Part shown: piece by piece, positions 17,401-24,874 of the stretch
Position numbering within the stretch: position 1 is the first letter of the stretch
How the letters are laid out: the number at the start of each line of letters is the position of its first letter
Assembly (NCBI RefSeq): GCF_000600295.1
Contig: NZ_JEMG01000001.1
Coordinates: 263,459 to 327,458 of the forward strand
Length of the DNA: 64,000 nt
Reading direction: 5' to 3'
DNA from: Hylemonella gracilis str. Niagara R
GTDB lineage: Bacteria > Pseudomonadota > Gammaproteobacteria > Burkholderiales > Burkholderiaceae_C
Notes under the pieces: generated by a model
Told to the model about the DNA's origin: nothing
The model's input: the letters and a program-made list of their open reading frames with translations, nothing else
Database searches by the model: none
Made by a program: the position numbers and the translations under genes

Positions 17401-18007
17401 CGGCCTGCTCCAGAAAACGCTGCAAGGCGCGCTGGCTTTGCGCATCGCCCCGTTCGCGCCAGGTTGCCCAGCGCGTGCGCAGGTACAGCGTGTTGGCGAT
17501 GCGCGCGGCGTCGCCCAGCCGTTCCTGCTGCCAGGCGGAAAGCTCACGCGCCTTGGACTGGACGATGGCGCGCAACTGGGTGTGGGCCTGCTCGCGCTCC
17601 TCGCGCATGGCTTGCCAGATGGTCGAGGCCACGACCAGCACAACGACCAGGGCGAGCACGGTGAACACCGCCATGGAGCGCAACAGCGCATGACGGGCTG
17701 CCGCCGCGTCGGCCAGGCCAGCATGGATCGGCAGGGGACGGATTCGGCGCCGCAGCAGGAAATGCAACAAGGTGGCACTGACGGCGACAAACAACCAGCC
17801 CTTGAGCGTGGAGGCCAGCAGCAGCATGTCGGGGTCGCGCAGCAGCCAGCCGGTGAGACGGTCTGACAGCAGAATCCACAGGGAGGCGAAGACCACGTAG
17901 ACCAGGACGATGTCGAGCGCACCGCGCGAACGTGTCATGGTGCTGCGGGCCCGAGCCCGGGAAGCCGACGCGGAACGAGGATGGGAATGAGTAGGGTCTG
18001 CTTTCAT
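14483..18007 (-). CDS. Large membrane PAS-PAS-GGDEF(degenerate)-EAL protein
   Basis: A 1174-residue signalling protein. Two membrane helices lie near 35-85, a third near 110-135, then a periplasmic sensor of about 250 residues and another helix near 390-412. Two PAS domains follow (about 440-560 and 575-690), then GGDEF and C-terminal EAL. The GGDEF site reads NADEF and has no RxxD inhibitory site, so cyclase activity is unlikely. The EAL domain is intact (SAEALVRWQHPEQG, DDFGTGYSSLAYLKRLP), which makes c-di-GMP phosphodiesterase the likely activity, with the degenerate domain perhaps binding GTP as an activator. The ATG at 18007 (MKADPTHS) is preferred over the open frame to 18034. Confidence 0.9.
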   Translation of the reverse strand: MKADPTHSHPRSASASRARARSTMTRSRGALDIVLVYVVFASLWILLSDRLTGWLLRDPDMLLLASTLKGWLFVAVSATLLHFLLRRRIRPLPIHAGLADAAAARHALLRSMAVFTVLALVVVLVVASTIWQAMREEREQAHTQLRAIVQSKARELSAWQQERLGDAARIANTLYLRTRWATWRERGDAQSQRALQRFLEQAGQPQGFVHADIVDAQGRRWLDGSPSRDAPADAALAQAARLAIEQSRPQWVGLWRDAQGAWRLALVAALGSGGSNGAGNDIAREQDRAALVLHADADAYLRMALSDWPMLRSGAEAVLLRREGAQFIFAGELVPERAAQLRGVLARLSWPQPDGALVDGFEHHGVPALAVIQRIGETEWWLLVKQSPEEMLHGAAASGAWMALTAVLGLLALGVALYLRHERHRRLHSLRDIEELQRAKQALLESEALYRLLADNSSDVVWLYDLEADHYLYASPAVRLFGYDPAQATSMSFRDVLPPEVEQATRERLYERIAALQEGDEDQRTALGQTPVLCGDGKLMPTEVVTTLLTDEKTGRVTRVLGVTRDITQRKRDQDQLIRLSQAIEQSPASVVITNLEGNIEYVNPAFEAMSGYAQAEVLGTNPRLLNSGRTPSEVYDTMWLTIKAGQAWHGELINRAKDGRDYVVSMTIAPVRNAQDEVAHYLAVQLDVTQQRNAEEKARQLAWFHPLTGLPNRHRLLLDLKETLDARGPGRGSDSSNGAASEQCALLLLDLDRFQTVNDALGPAVGDQLLRQLSWRFAAALPPEAQLAHLNADEFAVLLQPARGPEQAGAAGEPAVREAVSAQALRLAQSLHDTLTMPVQLGRGESLAVSCCIGITLLPHRGESQEAAADVSSLPEDTPEDVLRRADTALHRAKNGRGREGSAGHTAFFDASMEQVVSRRFLIERDLRRGLAAGELRVYLQPQVDADGQMVSAEALVRWQHPEQGLVPPGAFIPVAEESELITDVGRWVLQGVCAHLGALRTRGLRLPIAVNVSTRQFHQPSFVHEVQEALRVHAAAPGDLIIEITESILMEQVENVTSKMSQLAGLGVKFSLDDFGTGYSSLAYLKRLPIDEIKIDRSFVQDAPTDPNDAALVDAILSVARHLRLKVVAEGVETRAQADFLHARGQIVQQGYLHGRPAPAEDVLAAWEQAQA

Positions 18008-18226
18008 GTACGGGTAGGCGCCATCATCGAGCAAGGCACATGCCCGCGCACAGTACGCAAACCCGGGGGCCGGGAAAACCTTAGACGACCACCGGGCCCG
18101 GGCTGAGGCCCGGGGCGGCGGTCGGCGTCAGGGATGGGCGCACGCTGCGCGCCGCATGCCTTCGGCGCAGGCCGATGATGGCACGAGACCGGCACACGTC
18201 CGGTCCGGCGCCGGTCGGCGGACCGA

Positions 18227-19888
18227 TCACCTGCCGATACGCGCTGGCGGGGCGTAAGCCGGGCCTTCGTCCGCCGTGAGCTCCCCGCGCCCCTGCTTGC
18301 GCAGGGCCACGGCGTCGACCTCGGCCAAGGTGACATCCTGGGCCGTGAGACGGAACACACGGATGGTGTTGTGCACCATGCCCACCTGGTCGTTGAGGGA
18401 CTTGGCCGAGGCTGCCAATTCCTCGACCATGGCCGCGTTCTGCTGCGTGATGCCGTCCAGGTGAGAGACGGCCGAGTTGATCTGCGCCGCGCCCGAGGCC
18501 TGCTCGCGCGCCGCCGTGTTGATCTGGTCCAGCAGGACCGTGACGCGCCCGACCGATTCCATGACCCCGTCCATGCGCCCGCGCGCATCGACTGCGCGCT
18601 GTCCCCCCAACTCCACCCGCTGGCGCGATTCCTCGATCAGGCGCTTGATTTCCTTGGACGCCTCCGCCGTGCGGCCGGCCAGGGTACGCACCTCGGCCGC
18701 GACCACGGCAAAACCGCGGCCCTGCTCGCCGGCGCGGGCGGCTTCCACCGCCGCGTTCAGGGCCAAGATGTTGGTCTGGAAGGCGATGCCTTCGATCACC
18801 TGGATGATGTCGTTGATGCGGCGGGATGACTCGGCGATTTCATCCATGGTGCTGGCCACGCTCTGGACCACTTCATGGCTGCGTTGCGCCACGCCGGCAG
18901 TCTCGCGCGCGACACCTGCGCCCTCCTCGGCCAGCTTGCTGGTTTGCTGGATGGTGCCGTTGATCTGATCCATTGCGGCGGCCGTCTGCTCCAGGCTGCT
19001 GGCCTGGGACTCGGTGCGCGCGGACATGTCGGCGTTGCCGCTGGCGATTTCGCGCGCGCTGCCCAGCAGATTGGCCACCTCGTGCCGGACGTCGCGCACC
19101 ACGGTGCGCACCGAGACGGCCAGTTGCGCCAGCGCCAACTGGAGCTGGCCGATCTCGCCCTTGCTGGTGACACGCACCTGGCGCGTCAGATCCCCCGCCG
19201 CAAGCTGGTTAGCCGTCTCGATCACGTCCTGTAAAGGTTTGATGCCGATGCGCACCAGGTAAAAGCCAAAGACGATGGCCGCGACAATGGCCGCCGCCGT
19301 GCCCGCCCAGGGGGGCGCCCCCAAATGGACCAGCACCGGGCCGATCAGCGCCGTGACCAGCATCGCGCCAAAATAATTGCCACGCAGCTCGGGCCGCAGC
19401 CAGCGCCACAGGCGCCCCATCAGGCTGTTGTTGCGCACCTCGCCATGGTGCAGCACATGCACCCGGCGGCCGGCGGCCGCTTCCGCGCGCATGGTGGCAT
19501 AGAGGGCTTCGGCGGCGGCGATTTCCTCGTCCGACGCCCGGGTACGCACCGAGAGGTAGCCCATGATGCGCTCGCCGTCGCGCATGGGCGTGGCATTGGC
19601 GCGCACCCAGTAGTAGTCGCCGTTCTTGCGTCGGTTCTTGACCAGGGCGGTCCAGGGTCGTCCATTCTGGATGGTCTCCCAGAGGTCACGAAAGGCCTCC
19701 TCTGGCATGTCCGGGTGTCGCACCAGGTTGTGAGGCTGCCCCATCAGCTCGGACACCGTGTACCCACTGACGCTGGCGAAGTTGGTGTTGCAGTAGGTCA
19801 TGCGCCCCTTGAGATCGGTGATGGAAATCAAGGTCTGGTCGGCGGGAAAGGTGTAGCCGTTCTGGGTGACAGGCAGGTTGAGACGCAT
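18227..19888 (-). CDS. Methyl-accepting chemotaxis protein with N-terminal PAS (Aer-like)
   Basis: A 553-residue receptor without a periplasmic sensor. Residues about 20-115 are a PAS domain ([24 protein letters not shown], then [13 protein letters not shown] and [13 protein letters not shown]), as in the FAD-binding Aer redox/aerotaxis receptor. A paired hydrophobic segment lies near 160-200, then HAMP, then the signalling hairpin with [20 protein letters not shown] and [12 protein letters not shown]. It should relay oxygen or redox state to CheA/CheW, which are not in the window. It is preceded and followed by non-coding gaps, so it is probably a single-gene unit. Confidence 0.93.
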   Translation of the reverse strand: MRLNLPVTQNGYTFPADQTLISITDLKGRMTYCNTNFASVSGYTVSELMGQPHNLVRHPDMPEEAFRDLWETIQNGRPWTALVKNRRKNGDYYWVRANATPMRDGERIMGYLSVRTRASDEEIAAAEALYATMRAEAAAGRRVHVLHHGEVRNNSLMGRLWRWLRPELRGNYFGAMLVTALIGPVLVHLGAPPWAGTAAAIVAAIVFGFYLVRIGIKPLQDVIETANQLAAGDLTRQVRVTSKGEIGQLQLALAQLAVSVRTVVRDVRHEVANLLGSAREIASGNADMSARTESQASSLEQTAAAMDQINGTIQQTSKLAEEGAGVARETAGVAQRSHEVVQSVASTMDEIAESSRRINDIIQVIEGIAFQTNILALNAAVEAARAGEQGRGFAVVAAEVRTLAGRTAEASKEIKRLIEESRQRVELGGQRAVDARGRMDGVMESVGRVTVLLDQINTAAREQASGAAQINSAVSHLDGITQQNAAMVEELAASAKSLNDQVGMVHNTIRVFRLTAQDVTLAEVDAVALRKQGRGELTADEGPAYAPPARIGR

Positions 19889-20207
19889 GGTGGGATGACT
19901 CCGTTGATGGATGGGGCGTTCGGTGTCCCGTTCGCCAGTGGACCCTTGTGCCGATTGGCAATTGCCTCATGGCGTAGCGGATCTGTCCTGCTCCGCGTTT
20001 TCAGCTTCTCGCTTTTTCAAGTTCGTAATCCGGCACAGGCATGGGCGTCACTGTGCGCAAGGCCGGCACCGCGGTCAATGCCCTCCCAGTGTCGAAAACG
20101 GTGATGGCCTCCCGCAACGCGCACGGTGGGCAGAGGCTCGTCGTTTTCCGCAGAGCCTGCGGATGGCGGGCCCACCGACATGGCCACAAGCGAAGGCAGG
20201 TGCGATG
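19889..20207. other. Intergenic gap upstream of the chemoreceptor
   Basis: 319 nt between the chemoreceptor start and the methyltransferase stop. I see no credible coding frame, RNA gene or strong terminator. It must contain the chemoreceptor promoter, but I could not find a convincing sigma-28 or sigma-70 site. Confidence 0.4.
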
Positions 20208-21017
20208 TCAGCGGCGGGGCTTATCCATCGGAGTCAGGGGGCTCGTGGCCACAGCCGGCCAGCGATAGACCCAGACCGGCTTGCCTGCCGTGGTTTTCAG
20301 CTTCGCGGTCGGCTTGTAACCGGTGGCCTCGAACTCCAGGCTGACCAGCCAGGTGCCTGAGCGCATTTCCGCCGCCGCCTTGGCCATGGCCCGGGGCAGG
20401 GTCTCGGGCCGCTGGAAGAGGTAGACCAGGTCATAAGCAGACCAGTCGACCTCCCACATGTCGGCCCGCGCCACATGCGCACGGATGCCGCCACTCTGGC
20501 TGCGCCGCCGACACCACCACGCCAGCGGACGGCTCCATTCCACGCCATGCAGATCAGCCAAGGGATACGCCTGGCGCAAGGCCTCCAGCCCATGGCCCAG
20601 ACCGCAACCGGCATCCAGCACCCGGGCGCCAGGTTCGAGCGGCGCCACCTCGGGCAGATGGTTCAAGGCATCTTCGGGCGTCGGGAATAGCGGTGCGTCC
20701 CGCCAGGCATTGAGCGGGTAAATCAAAGCCAGCAAGGCCAGCGGCAGCAGCCAAGCCCAGGCCGGCAGGCTCAAGGCCCCCGAGAAAAACAGCGAAAGCG
20801 GAAAACCCAGGCCAATGGCCAGCCGCCGCCACCAGGTGCCTCCCAGCAGGCTGAGCAGCACACCGGTCAGGGTGACCAGGCCCAGCACCGCCCACAAGGG
20901 CAGCCCCGTCTTCAGCCGCAGCAGGGAATACAGAAACCAGCAAACGCTCCAGGCCATCAGCGCGGGCAAGGGCCAGCCGAAGGACGTGAACGACATCCGT
21001 GGCAAGGAAGATCGCAT
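20208..21017 (-). CDS. Membrane-anchored class I SAM-dependent methyltransferase
   Basis: A protein of about 269 residues with two or three N-terminal hydrophobic segments (WPLPALMAWSVCWFLYSLL; LWAVLGLVTLTGVLLSLLGG; LSLPAWAWLLPLALLALIYP). A Rossmann methyltransferase domain follows, with motif I VLDAGCGLGHGLEAL and the acidic residue in LHGVEWS. It lies 25 nt after parB on the same strand. The start is uncertain: ATG 21017 avoids overlap with parB, ATG 20996 is also possible. The substrate is unknown, though the membrane anchor hints at a lipid or quinone-like acceptor. Confidence 0.75.
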   Translation of the reverse strand: MRSSLPRMSFTSFGWPLPALMAWSVCWFLYSLLRLKTGLPLWAVLGLVTLTGVLLSLLGGTWWRRLAIGLGFPLSLFFSGALSLPAWAWLLPLALLALIYPLNAWRDAPLFPTPEDALNHLPEVAPLEPGARVLDAGCGLGHGLEALRQAYPLADLHGVEWSRPLAWWCRRRSQSGGIRAHVARADMWEVDWSAYDLVYLFQRPETLPRAMAKAAAEMRSGTWLVSLEFEATGYKPTAKLKTTAGKPVWVYRWPAVATSPLTPMDKPRR

Positions 21018-21042
21018 GGCTCGCGCGTTGCTCCGCGTCCGT

Positions 21043-21987
21043 TCAGTCGCCGCCACCGGCGCGGCGGAGGCGGTCAATCAAGCCGTTGAGTTCATCGAGC
21101 GAGCCGAACTGCACGGAGAGCTCGCCCATTTCCTCGACACGGCCATTGCGCTTGACGCGCTTCTTGACGCGCACCTCGACCTGGGCCATCAGCAGGTCGG
21201 ACAACTCTTCTTCCACGCGTTTCAAGTCGCGCGATTTTTCCTTGCCCGGCTTCTGCGGCGCCAAGGTGAATTCCGCCCCGAGCTTCTTGACCAGACTTTC
21301 GGCCTCGCGGACGGAATACTTTTTCGCGGCGATCTGGTTGGCCGCCGTGATCTGAGTCGCGCGGTCCAATGCCAACAGCGCGCGCGCGTGGCCCATGTCC
21401 AGGTCTCCGGCCATCAGCATGGCCTGCACCGGCTCGGCAAGGTTGAGCAGGCGCAGCAGGTTGCTTGCCGCGCTGCGCGAGCGACCCACGGCCTGCGCTG
21501 CCTGCTCGTGCGTCAGGCCGAACTCGCGGATCAGACGCTGCAGGCCCTGGGCCTCTTCCAGCGGGTTGAGGTCTTCGCGCTGGATGTTCTCGATCAGCGC
21601 CATCGCGGCGGCTGCCTCGTTGGGCACCTCGCGCACCAGCACGGGCACGCTGTCCAGGCCCGCAAGCTTGGCAGCACGGAAGCGCCGCTCGCCCGCGATG
21701 ATTTCATGCTTGCCGGCGTTGGGGCCTTCCGTGAGCTTGCGCACCAGGATCGGTTGCATGATGCCCTGGGCCTTGATGGACTCGGCCAGCTCGTACAAGG
21801 CGCCCTCGTCCATGCGGGTGCGCGGCTGGTACATGCCGGGCACCATCTCCTCCAGGCGCAGGCTGCCGACCTGGCCAGCCTGGGGCACGACGCCGTCCGG
21901 CGCGGGGTCGGCCTGGTTTTCCTCGACCTTGGGGCCCAGCAGGGCTTCCAGGCCCAGGCCCAGGCCCCTGGTTTTTTTCGTGACCAT
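21043..21987 (-). CDS. parB: Chromosome partitioning protein ParB
   Basis: A 314-residue CTP-dependent clamp that loads at parS and spreads on origin-proximal DNA. It begins MVTKKTRGLGLGLEALLG, the typical ParA-interacting N-terminus. The ParB/Srx CTPase domain carries YQPRTRMDEGALYELAESI and GERRFRAAKLAG, followed by ENIQREDLNPLEEAQG and the helix-turn-helix LTHEQAAQAVGRSRSAASNLLRLL. The C-terminal dimerisation part ends in LNGLIDRLRRAGGG. The open frame reaches 22089, but ATG 21987 gives the family start. Its parS targets lie 3.2-5 kb away in and next to mnmG. Confidence 0.97.
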   Translation of the reverse strand: MVTKKTRGLGLGLEALLGPKVEENQADPAPDGVVPQAGQVGSLRLEEMVPGMYQPRTRMDEGALYELAESIKAQGIMQPILVRKLTEGPNAGKHEIIAGERRFRAAKLAGLDSVPVLVREVPNEAAAAMALIENIQREDLNPLEEAQGLQRLIREFGLTHEQAAQAVGRSRSAASNLLRLLNLAEPVQAMLMAGDLDMGHARALLALDRATQITAANQIAAKKYSVREAESLVKKLGAEFTLAPQKPGKEKSRDLKRVEEELSDLLMAQVEVRVKKRVKRNGRVEEMGELSVQFGSLDELNGLIDRLRRAGGGD

Positions 21988-22101
21988 CTCTGTGTGTACT
22001 CCCGGTGGCGTCAGGTTCAAGTTCAGATCGGGCGGCATGACCGCCAGGGCGGTTGATGGCAACCGCCGTTTCAGGTGTCGTTGTTTCATCGCGCCTCAGG
22101 G

Positions 22102-22659
22102 CTAGGCGGGTGGCTGCATCAGCGTCTGCAGCAAGGCACGCCCTTCGGGCCAGTCACCCAGACCCGAGTCGGCATTGATGTGGCCGCGCTCGCCATAGTC
22201 GATGAAACGCGCACCCCAGTCCGCCGCCAGGCCTTGTGCGCGCTCGAAGCGGCAGTACGGGTCATTGCGGCTGCCCAGCAGGACGCTGGGAAAGGGCAGG
22301 CGCTGGCGGGCGATGGGCGACCAGCTGGGCAGCTGGCTGCGGATTTCGTCGCGCTCCGCATCGCCCGGCGCGACCAGCAGGGCGCCCCGGACGCGGTGCG
22401 TGTTGCGGCTGTGCGCGGCCCAGGCTGCGACCAGGATGCAGCCCAGGCTGTGCGCCACCAAGACGACGGGTCCGTTGCGGTCTGTGTCGCAGGCCAGGAT
22501 GGTTTCTTCCAGCTGGATCTGCCAATCACCGCGAAGTGGGCGCTCCCAATCATGCTGCTGCACGCGCGTATAGCCGTGCTGGGCCTCCCACAAGCTTTGC
22601 CAGTGGGCGGCACCGGAGTCGTACCAGCCGGGCAGGAGCAGGACGTTGCTGTTCTTCAT
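22102..22659 (-). CDS. RBBP9/YdeN-family alpha/beta hydrolase
   Basis: A 185-residue serine hydrolase. The catalytic residues are visible as the nucleophile elbow AHSLGC, the acid in GSRNDPYC and the histidine in RGHINADSGLG, and the N-terminus LLLPGWYDSGAAHWQSLWE is characteristic of RBBP9/YdeN. It lies between parA and parB on the same strand (25 nt after parA), so it rides on the partition operon without any known role in segregation. The natural substrate is unknown. Confidence 0.88.
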   Translation of the reverse strand: MKNSNVLLLPGWYDSGAAHWQSLWEAQHGYTRVQQHDWERPLRGDWQIQLEETILACDTDRNGPVVLVAHSLGCILVAAWAAHSRNTHRVRGALLVAPGDAERDEIRSQLPSWSPIARQRLPFPSVLLGSRNDPYCRFERAQGLAADWGARFIDYGERGHINADSGLGDWPEGRALLQTLMQPPA

Positions 22660-22684
22660 CTAAAAGCAAACACTCACTTTTGGT

Positions 22685-23470
22685 TCACATCTTGCTGATG
22701 CGTCCGACCATTTCTTCCGCGAAGGTAAAGAAGGACTGGGCACCGCGCGCGGCCGGATCGAAGACCACGCCGGGCAAACCGTAGCTGGGCGCCTCGGCCA
22801 GGCGCACATTGCGCGGGATGACGGCATCGAACACCTTGTCGCCGAAGTGCGCCTTGAGCTGGTCGCTGACCTGGGCCTGCAGGGTGACTCGTGGGTCGTA
22901 CATGACACGCAACAAGCCGATGATCTGCAGGTCGGGATTCAGGTTGGCGTGCACCTGCTTGATGGTGTTGACCAGATCGGCCAGGCCCTCGAGCGCGAAG
23001 TACTCACACTGCATGGGCACGATGACGCCATGCGCCGCGCACAGGCCATTCAGGGTGAGCATGGACAGGCTGGGCGGGCAGTCGATCAGGACGAAGTCAT
23101 ACTCCTCCATGACCTGGGCCAAGGCGTTCTTGAGACGGCGCTCGCGTTGCTCCAGATCGACCAGTTCGACTTCGGCCCCGGCCAATTCACGGTTCGCACC
23201 CAGGATGTCGTAGCTGTAGCCAGCTTCCACCAGCTTGTCGCTCTTGACGCGGGCCTCGGCCACGGAGGCCGTGCCCAACAGCACGTCGTACACCGTGCGC
23301 GCCAGCTGGCGCTTGTCCACACCCGAGCCCATGGTGGCATTGCCTTGAGGATCGAGATCGACCATCAGCACCCGCTGGTTGAGCTTGGCCAAACCAGCCG
23401 CCAGATTGACCGTGGTGGTGGTCTTGCCCACCCCACCCTTCTGATTAGCAACGCAAAAAATCTTGGCCAT
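22685..23470 (-). CDS. parA: Chromosome partitioning ATPase ParA
   Basis: A 261-residue ParA/MinD-type ATPase that uses nucleoid-bound ATP dimers to move ParB-parS complexes. It has the deviant Walker A KGGVGKTTTTVNLA at the N-terminus, switch I around DLDPQGNATMGSGVD, and Walker B FVLIDCPPSLSMLTLNGL. It is soluble with no N-terminal helix-turn-helix, so it is the chromosomal type rather than a plasmid self-repressing ParA. The partner parB follows after one inserted hydrolase gene. Confidence 0.97.
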   Translation of the reverse strand: MAKIFCVANQKGGVGKTTTTVNLAAGLAKLNQRVLMVDLDPQGNATMGSGVDKRQLARTVYDVLLGTASVAEARVKSDKLVEAGYSYDILGANRELAGAEVELVDLEQRERRLKNALAQVMEEYDFVLIDCPPSLSMLTLNGLCAAHGVIVPMQCEYFALEGLADLVNTIKQVHANLNPDLQIIGLLRVMYDPRVTLQAQVSDQLKAHFGDKVFDAVIPRNVRLAEAPSYGLPGVVFDPAARGAQSFFTFAEEMVGRISKM

Positions 23471-23524
23471 GCAGCACTCGTGTGTGGAACTCTCGTTATT
23501 GCGGGAAAAGGCCCGGTCTTCGTC

Positions 23525-24139
23525 TTATTTGCTCAGCGCAAGCTTCAGGCCAAAACCGATCAGGAACACGCCCGCCAGTTTTTCCAATGTCTGCCCGATG
23601 CGCGGACTGGCGCGCAGGCGCTCGGCCAGATGGTGCGTGAGGAGCACGGCGGTCAGTGAATACAGAAAGCCGAGCACCGCGACGGTGGTCGCCATCACGC
23701 CGAAGGTGAGCAGGCCCTGGTGCTGCGCCGGGTTGATGAACAGCGGAAAGAAAGCCATGTAAAACACGATGGCCTTGGGATTGAGCAAGGTGATGATGAA
23801 GGCCTGCCGGAAATAGTGGCGCGGCTGGATGTTGAGCACGGGCGCATCACCGGGTTTGGCGATCAACATTCTGAAACCCATCCAGGCGAGGTAGGCCGCG
23901 CCCAGCCACTGAACAAGATGGAAGGCAGTGGGATAGGCCAGCAGCAGCGCGGCCACGCCCGCGACAGCGGACCACATGAGTATTTGGTCACCCACGATGA
24001 TGCCGAACGATGCCGCCATCCCCCCTGCCCGCCCCCCCTTGCCCGTGGACGTGATGATGGCGAGATTGCCCGGCCCCGGAATCAACAGGAAAAGGAGGAT
24101 GGCGGCGACAAAAGCGCCGTAGTCTGCAATGCCAAACAT
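23525..24139 (-). CDS. LysE/RhtB family amino-acid exporter
   Basis: A 204-residue inner-membrane exporter with about six hydrophobic segments and the LysE/RhtB signs LFLLIPGPGNLAIITSTGKGGRAGGMAASFGIIVGD near the N-terminus and LLNPKAIVFYMAFFP in the middle. The family exports amino acids such as lysine, threonine or homoserine lactone; specificity cannot be read. It lies between rsmG and parA with gaps of about 55-60 nt, so it may be co-transcribed with them. Confidence 0.9.
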   Translation of the reverse strand: MFGIADYGAFVAAILLFLLIPGPGNLAIITSTGKGGRAGGMAASFGIIVGDQILMWSAVAGVAALLLAYPTAFHLVQWLGAAYLAWMGFRMLIAKPGDAPVLNIQPRHYFRQAFIITLLNPKAIVFYMAFFPLFINPAQHQGLLTFGVMATTVAVLGFLYSLTAVLLTHHLAERLRASPRIGQTLEKLAGVFLIGFGLKLALSK

Positions 24140-24199
24140 GGGGGAAGCGTCTCTCGAAAATGAGGCGTCGAGTGTACGACGCCCACCGTGTGGCGCGAC

Positions 24200-24874
24200 T
24201 CAGGCAGAGGTGCCGGCGCCCGTTTTTTTGCGTAACCAGACCATGCAACGCTCCGCATCCATGCCCGGCACGGTCAGTGGTTCCACGTGAAACACCTCGA
24301 CCCCCAGGGACAAGGCCGCAATTTCCTCGGCCGGGTGCCGCCCTTTCATCGCCATCCAGACACCCTGGGCCGCCAGAGCGCCAGAGGACCAGGCGGTGAA
24401 ATCAGCCAAGGAGGCGAAGGCCCGGGAAGAAATCACGTCAAATGGACCTGACAGGCTTTCCACCCGCGCATGCACACCGTGCAGCTTGGGCAATTTGAGC
24501 GCGATGGCCACCTGCTGGATGAAGGTGGCTTTCTTGGCCACCGTGTCCACGCAGGTGACTTCGATCTCCGGGCAGCAGATGGCGATGACCACGCCCGGCA
24601 AGCCGGCACCAGAACCCACGTCGAGCAGGCGCACAGACTGTCCCTGGGTCTGCCGCCGCAGCGGCGCGATGATGGCCAGGCTATCCAGCAGGTGGTGCGT
24701 GAGCATCTCTTGCGCATCCCGCAGCGCCGTGAGGTTGTAGACCTTGTTCCACTTTTGGACCAAGGCCAGGTAGTCCAGCAGTTGGGTGCGCTGGGCCTCG
24801 GACAAGGCCACGCCGAGCGCGCTGGCGCCGGCTTCGAGGCGGGCTGCCAGGTTCGGCGCCAACTCAGCCGTCAT
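24200..24874 (-). CDS. rsmG: 16S rRNA (guanine-527-N7)-methyltransferase RsmG
   Basis: A 224-residue enzyme that methylates G527 of 16S rRNA with SAM. Visible signs are [22 protein letters not shown], motif [18 protein letters not shown], the [15 protein letters not shown] helix and the [11 protein letters not shown] block. Its ATG overlaps the mnmG stop as ATGA, the classic gidA-gidB arrangement, so translation is probably coupled. A weak parS-like sequence lies in its 3' region (24279-24294). Confidence 0.96.
   Translation of the reverse strand: MTAELAPNLAARLEAGASALGVALSEAQRTQLLDYLALVQKWNKVYNLTALRDAQEMLTHHLLDSLAIIAPLRRQTQGQSVRLLDVGSGAGLPGVVIAICCPEIEVTCVDTVAKKATFIQQVAIALKLPKLHGVHARVESLSGPFDVISSRAFASLADFTAWSSGALAAQGVWMAMKGRHPAEEIAALSLGVEVFHVEPLTVPGMDAERCMVWLRKKTGAGTSA
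24279..24294. other. Degenerate parS-like site in rsmG
   Basis: GGTTCCACGTGAAACA differs from the 16-base parS consensus at two positions. It is the weakest of four such sites and may be chance, but it lies in the same short interval as the others. Confidence 0.4.
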
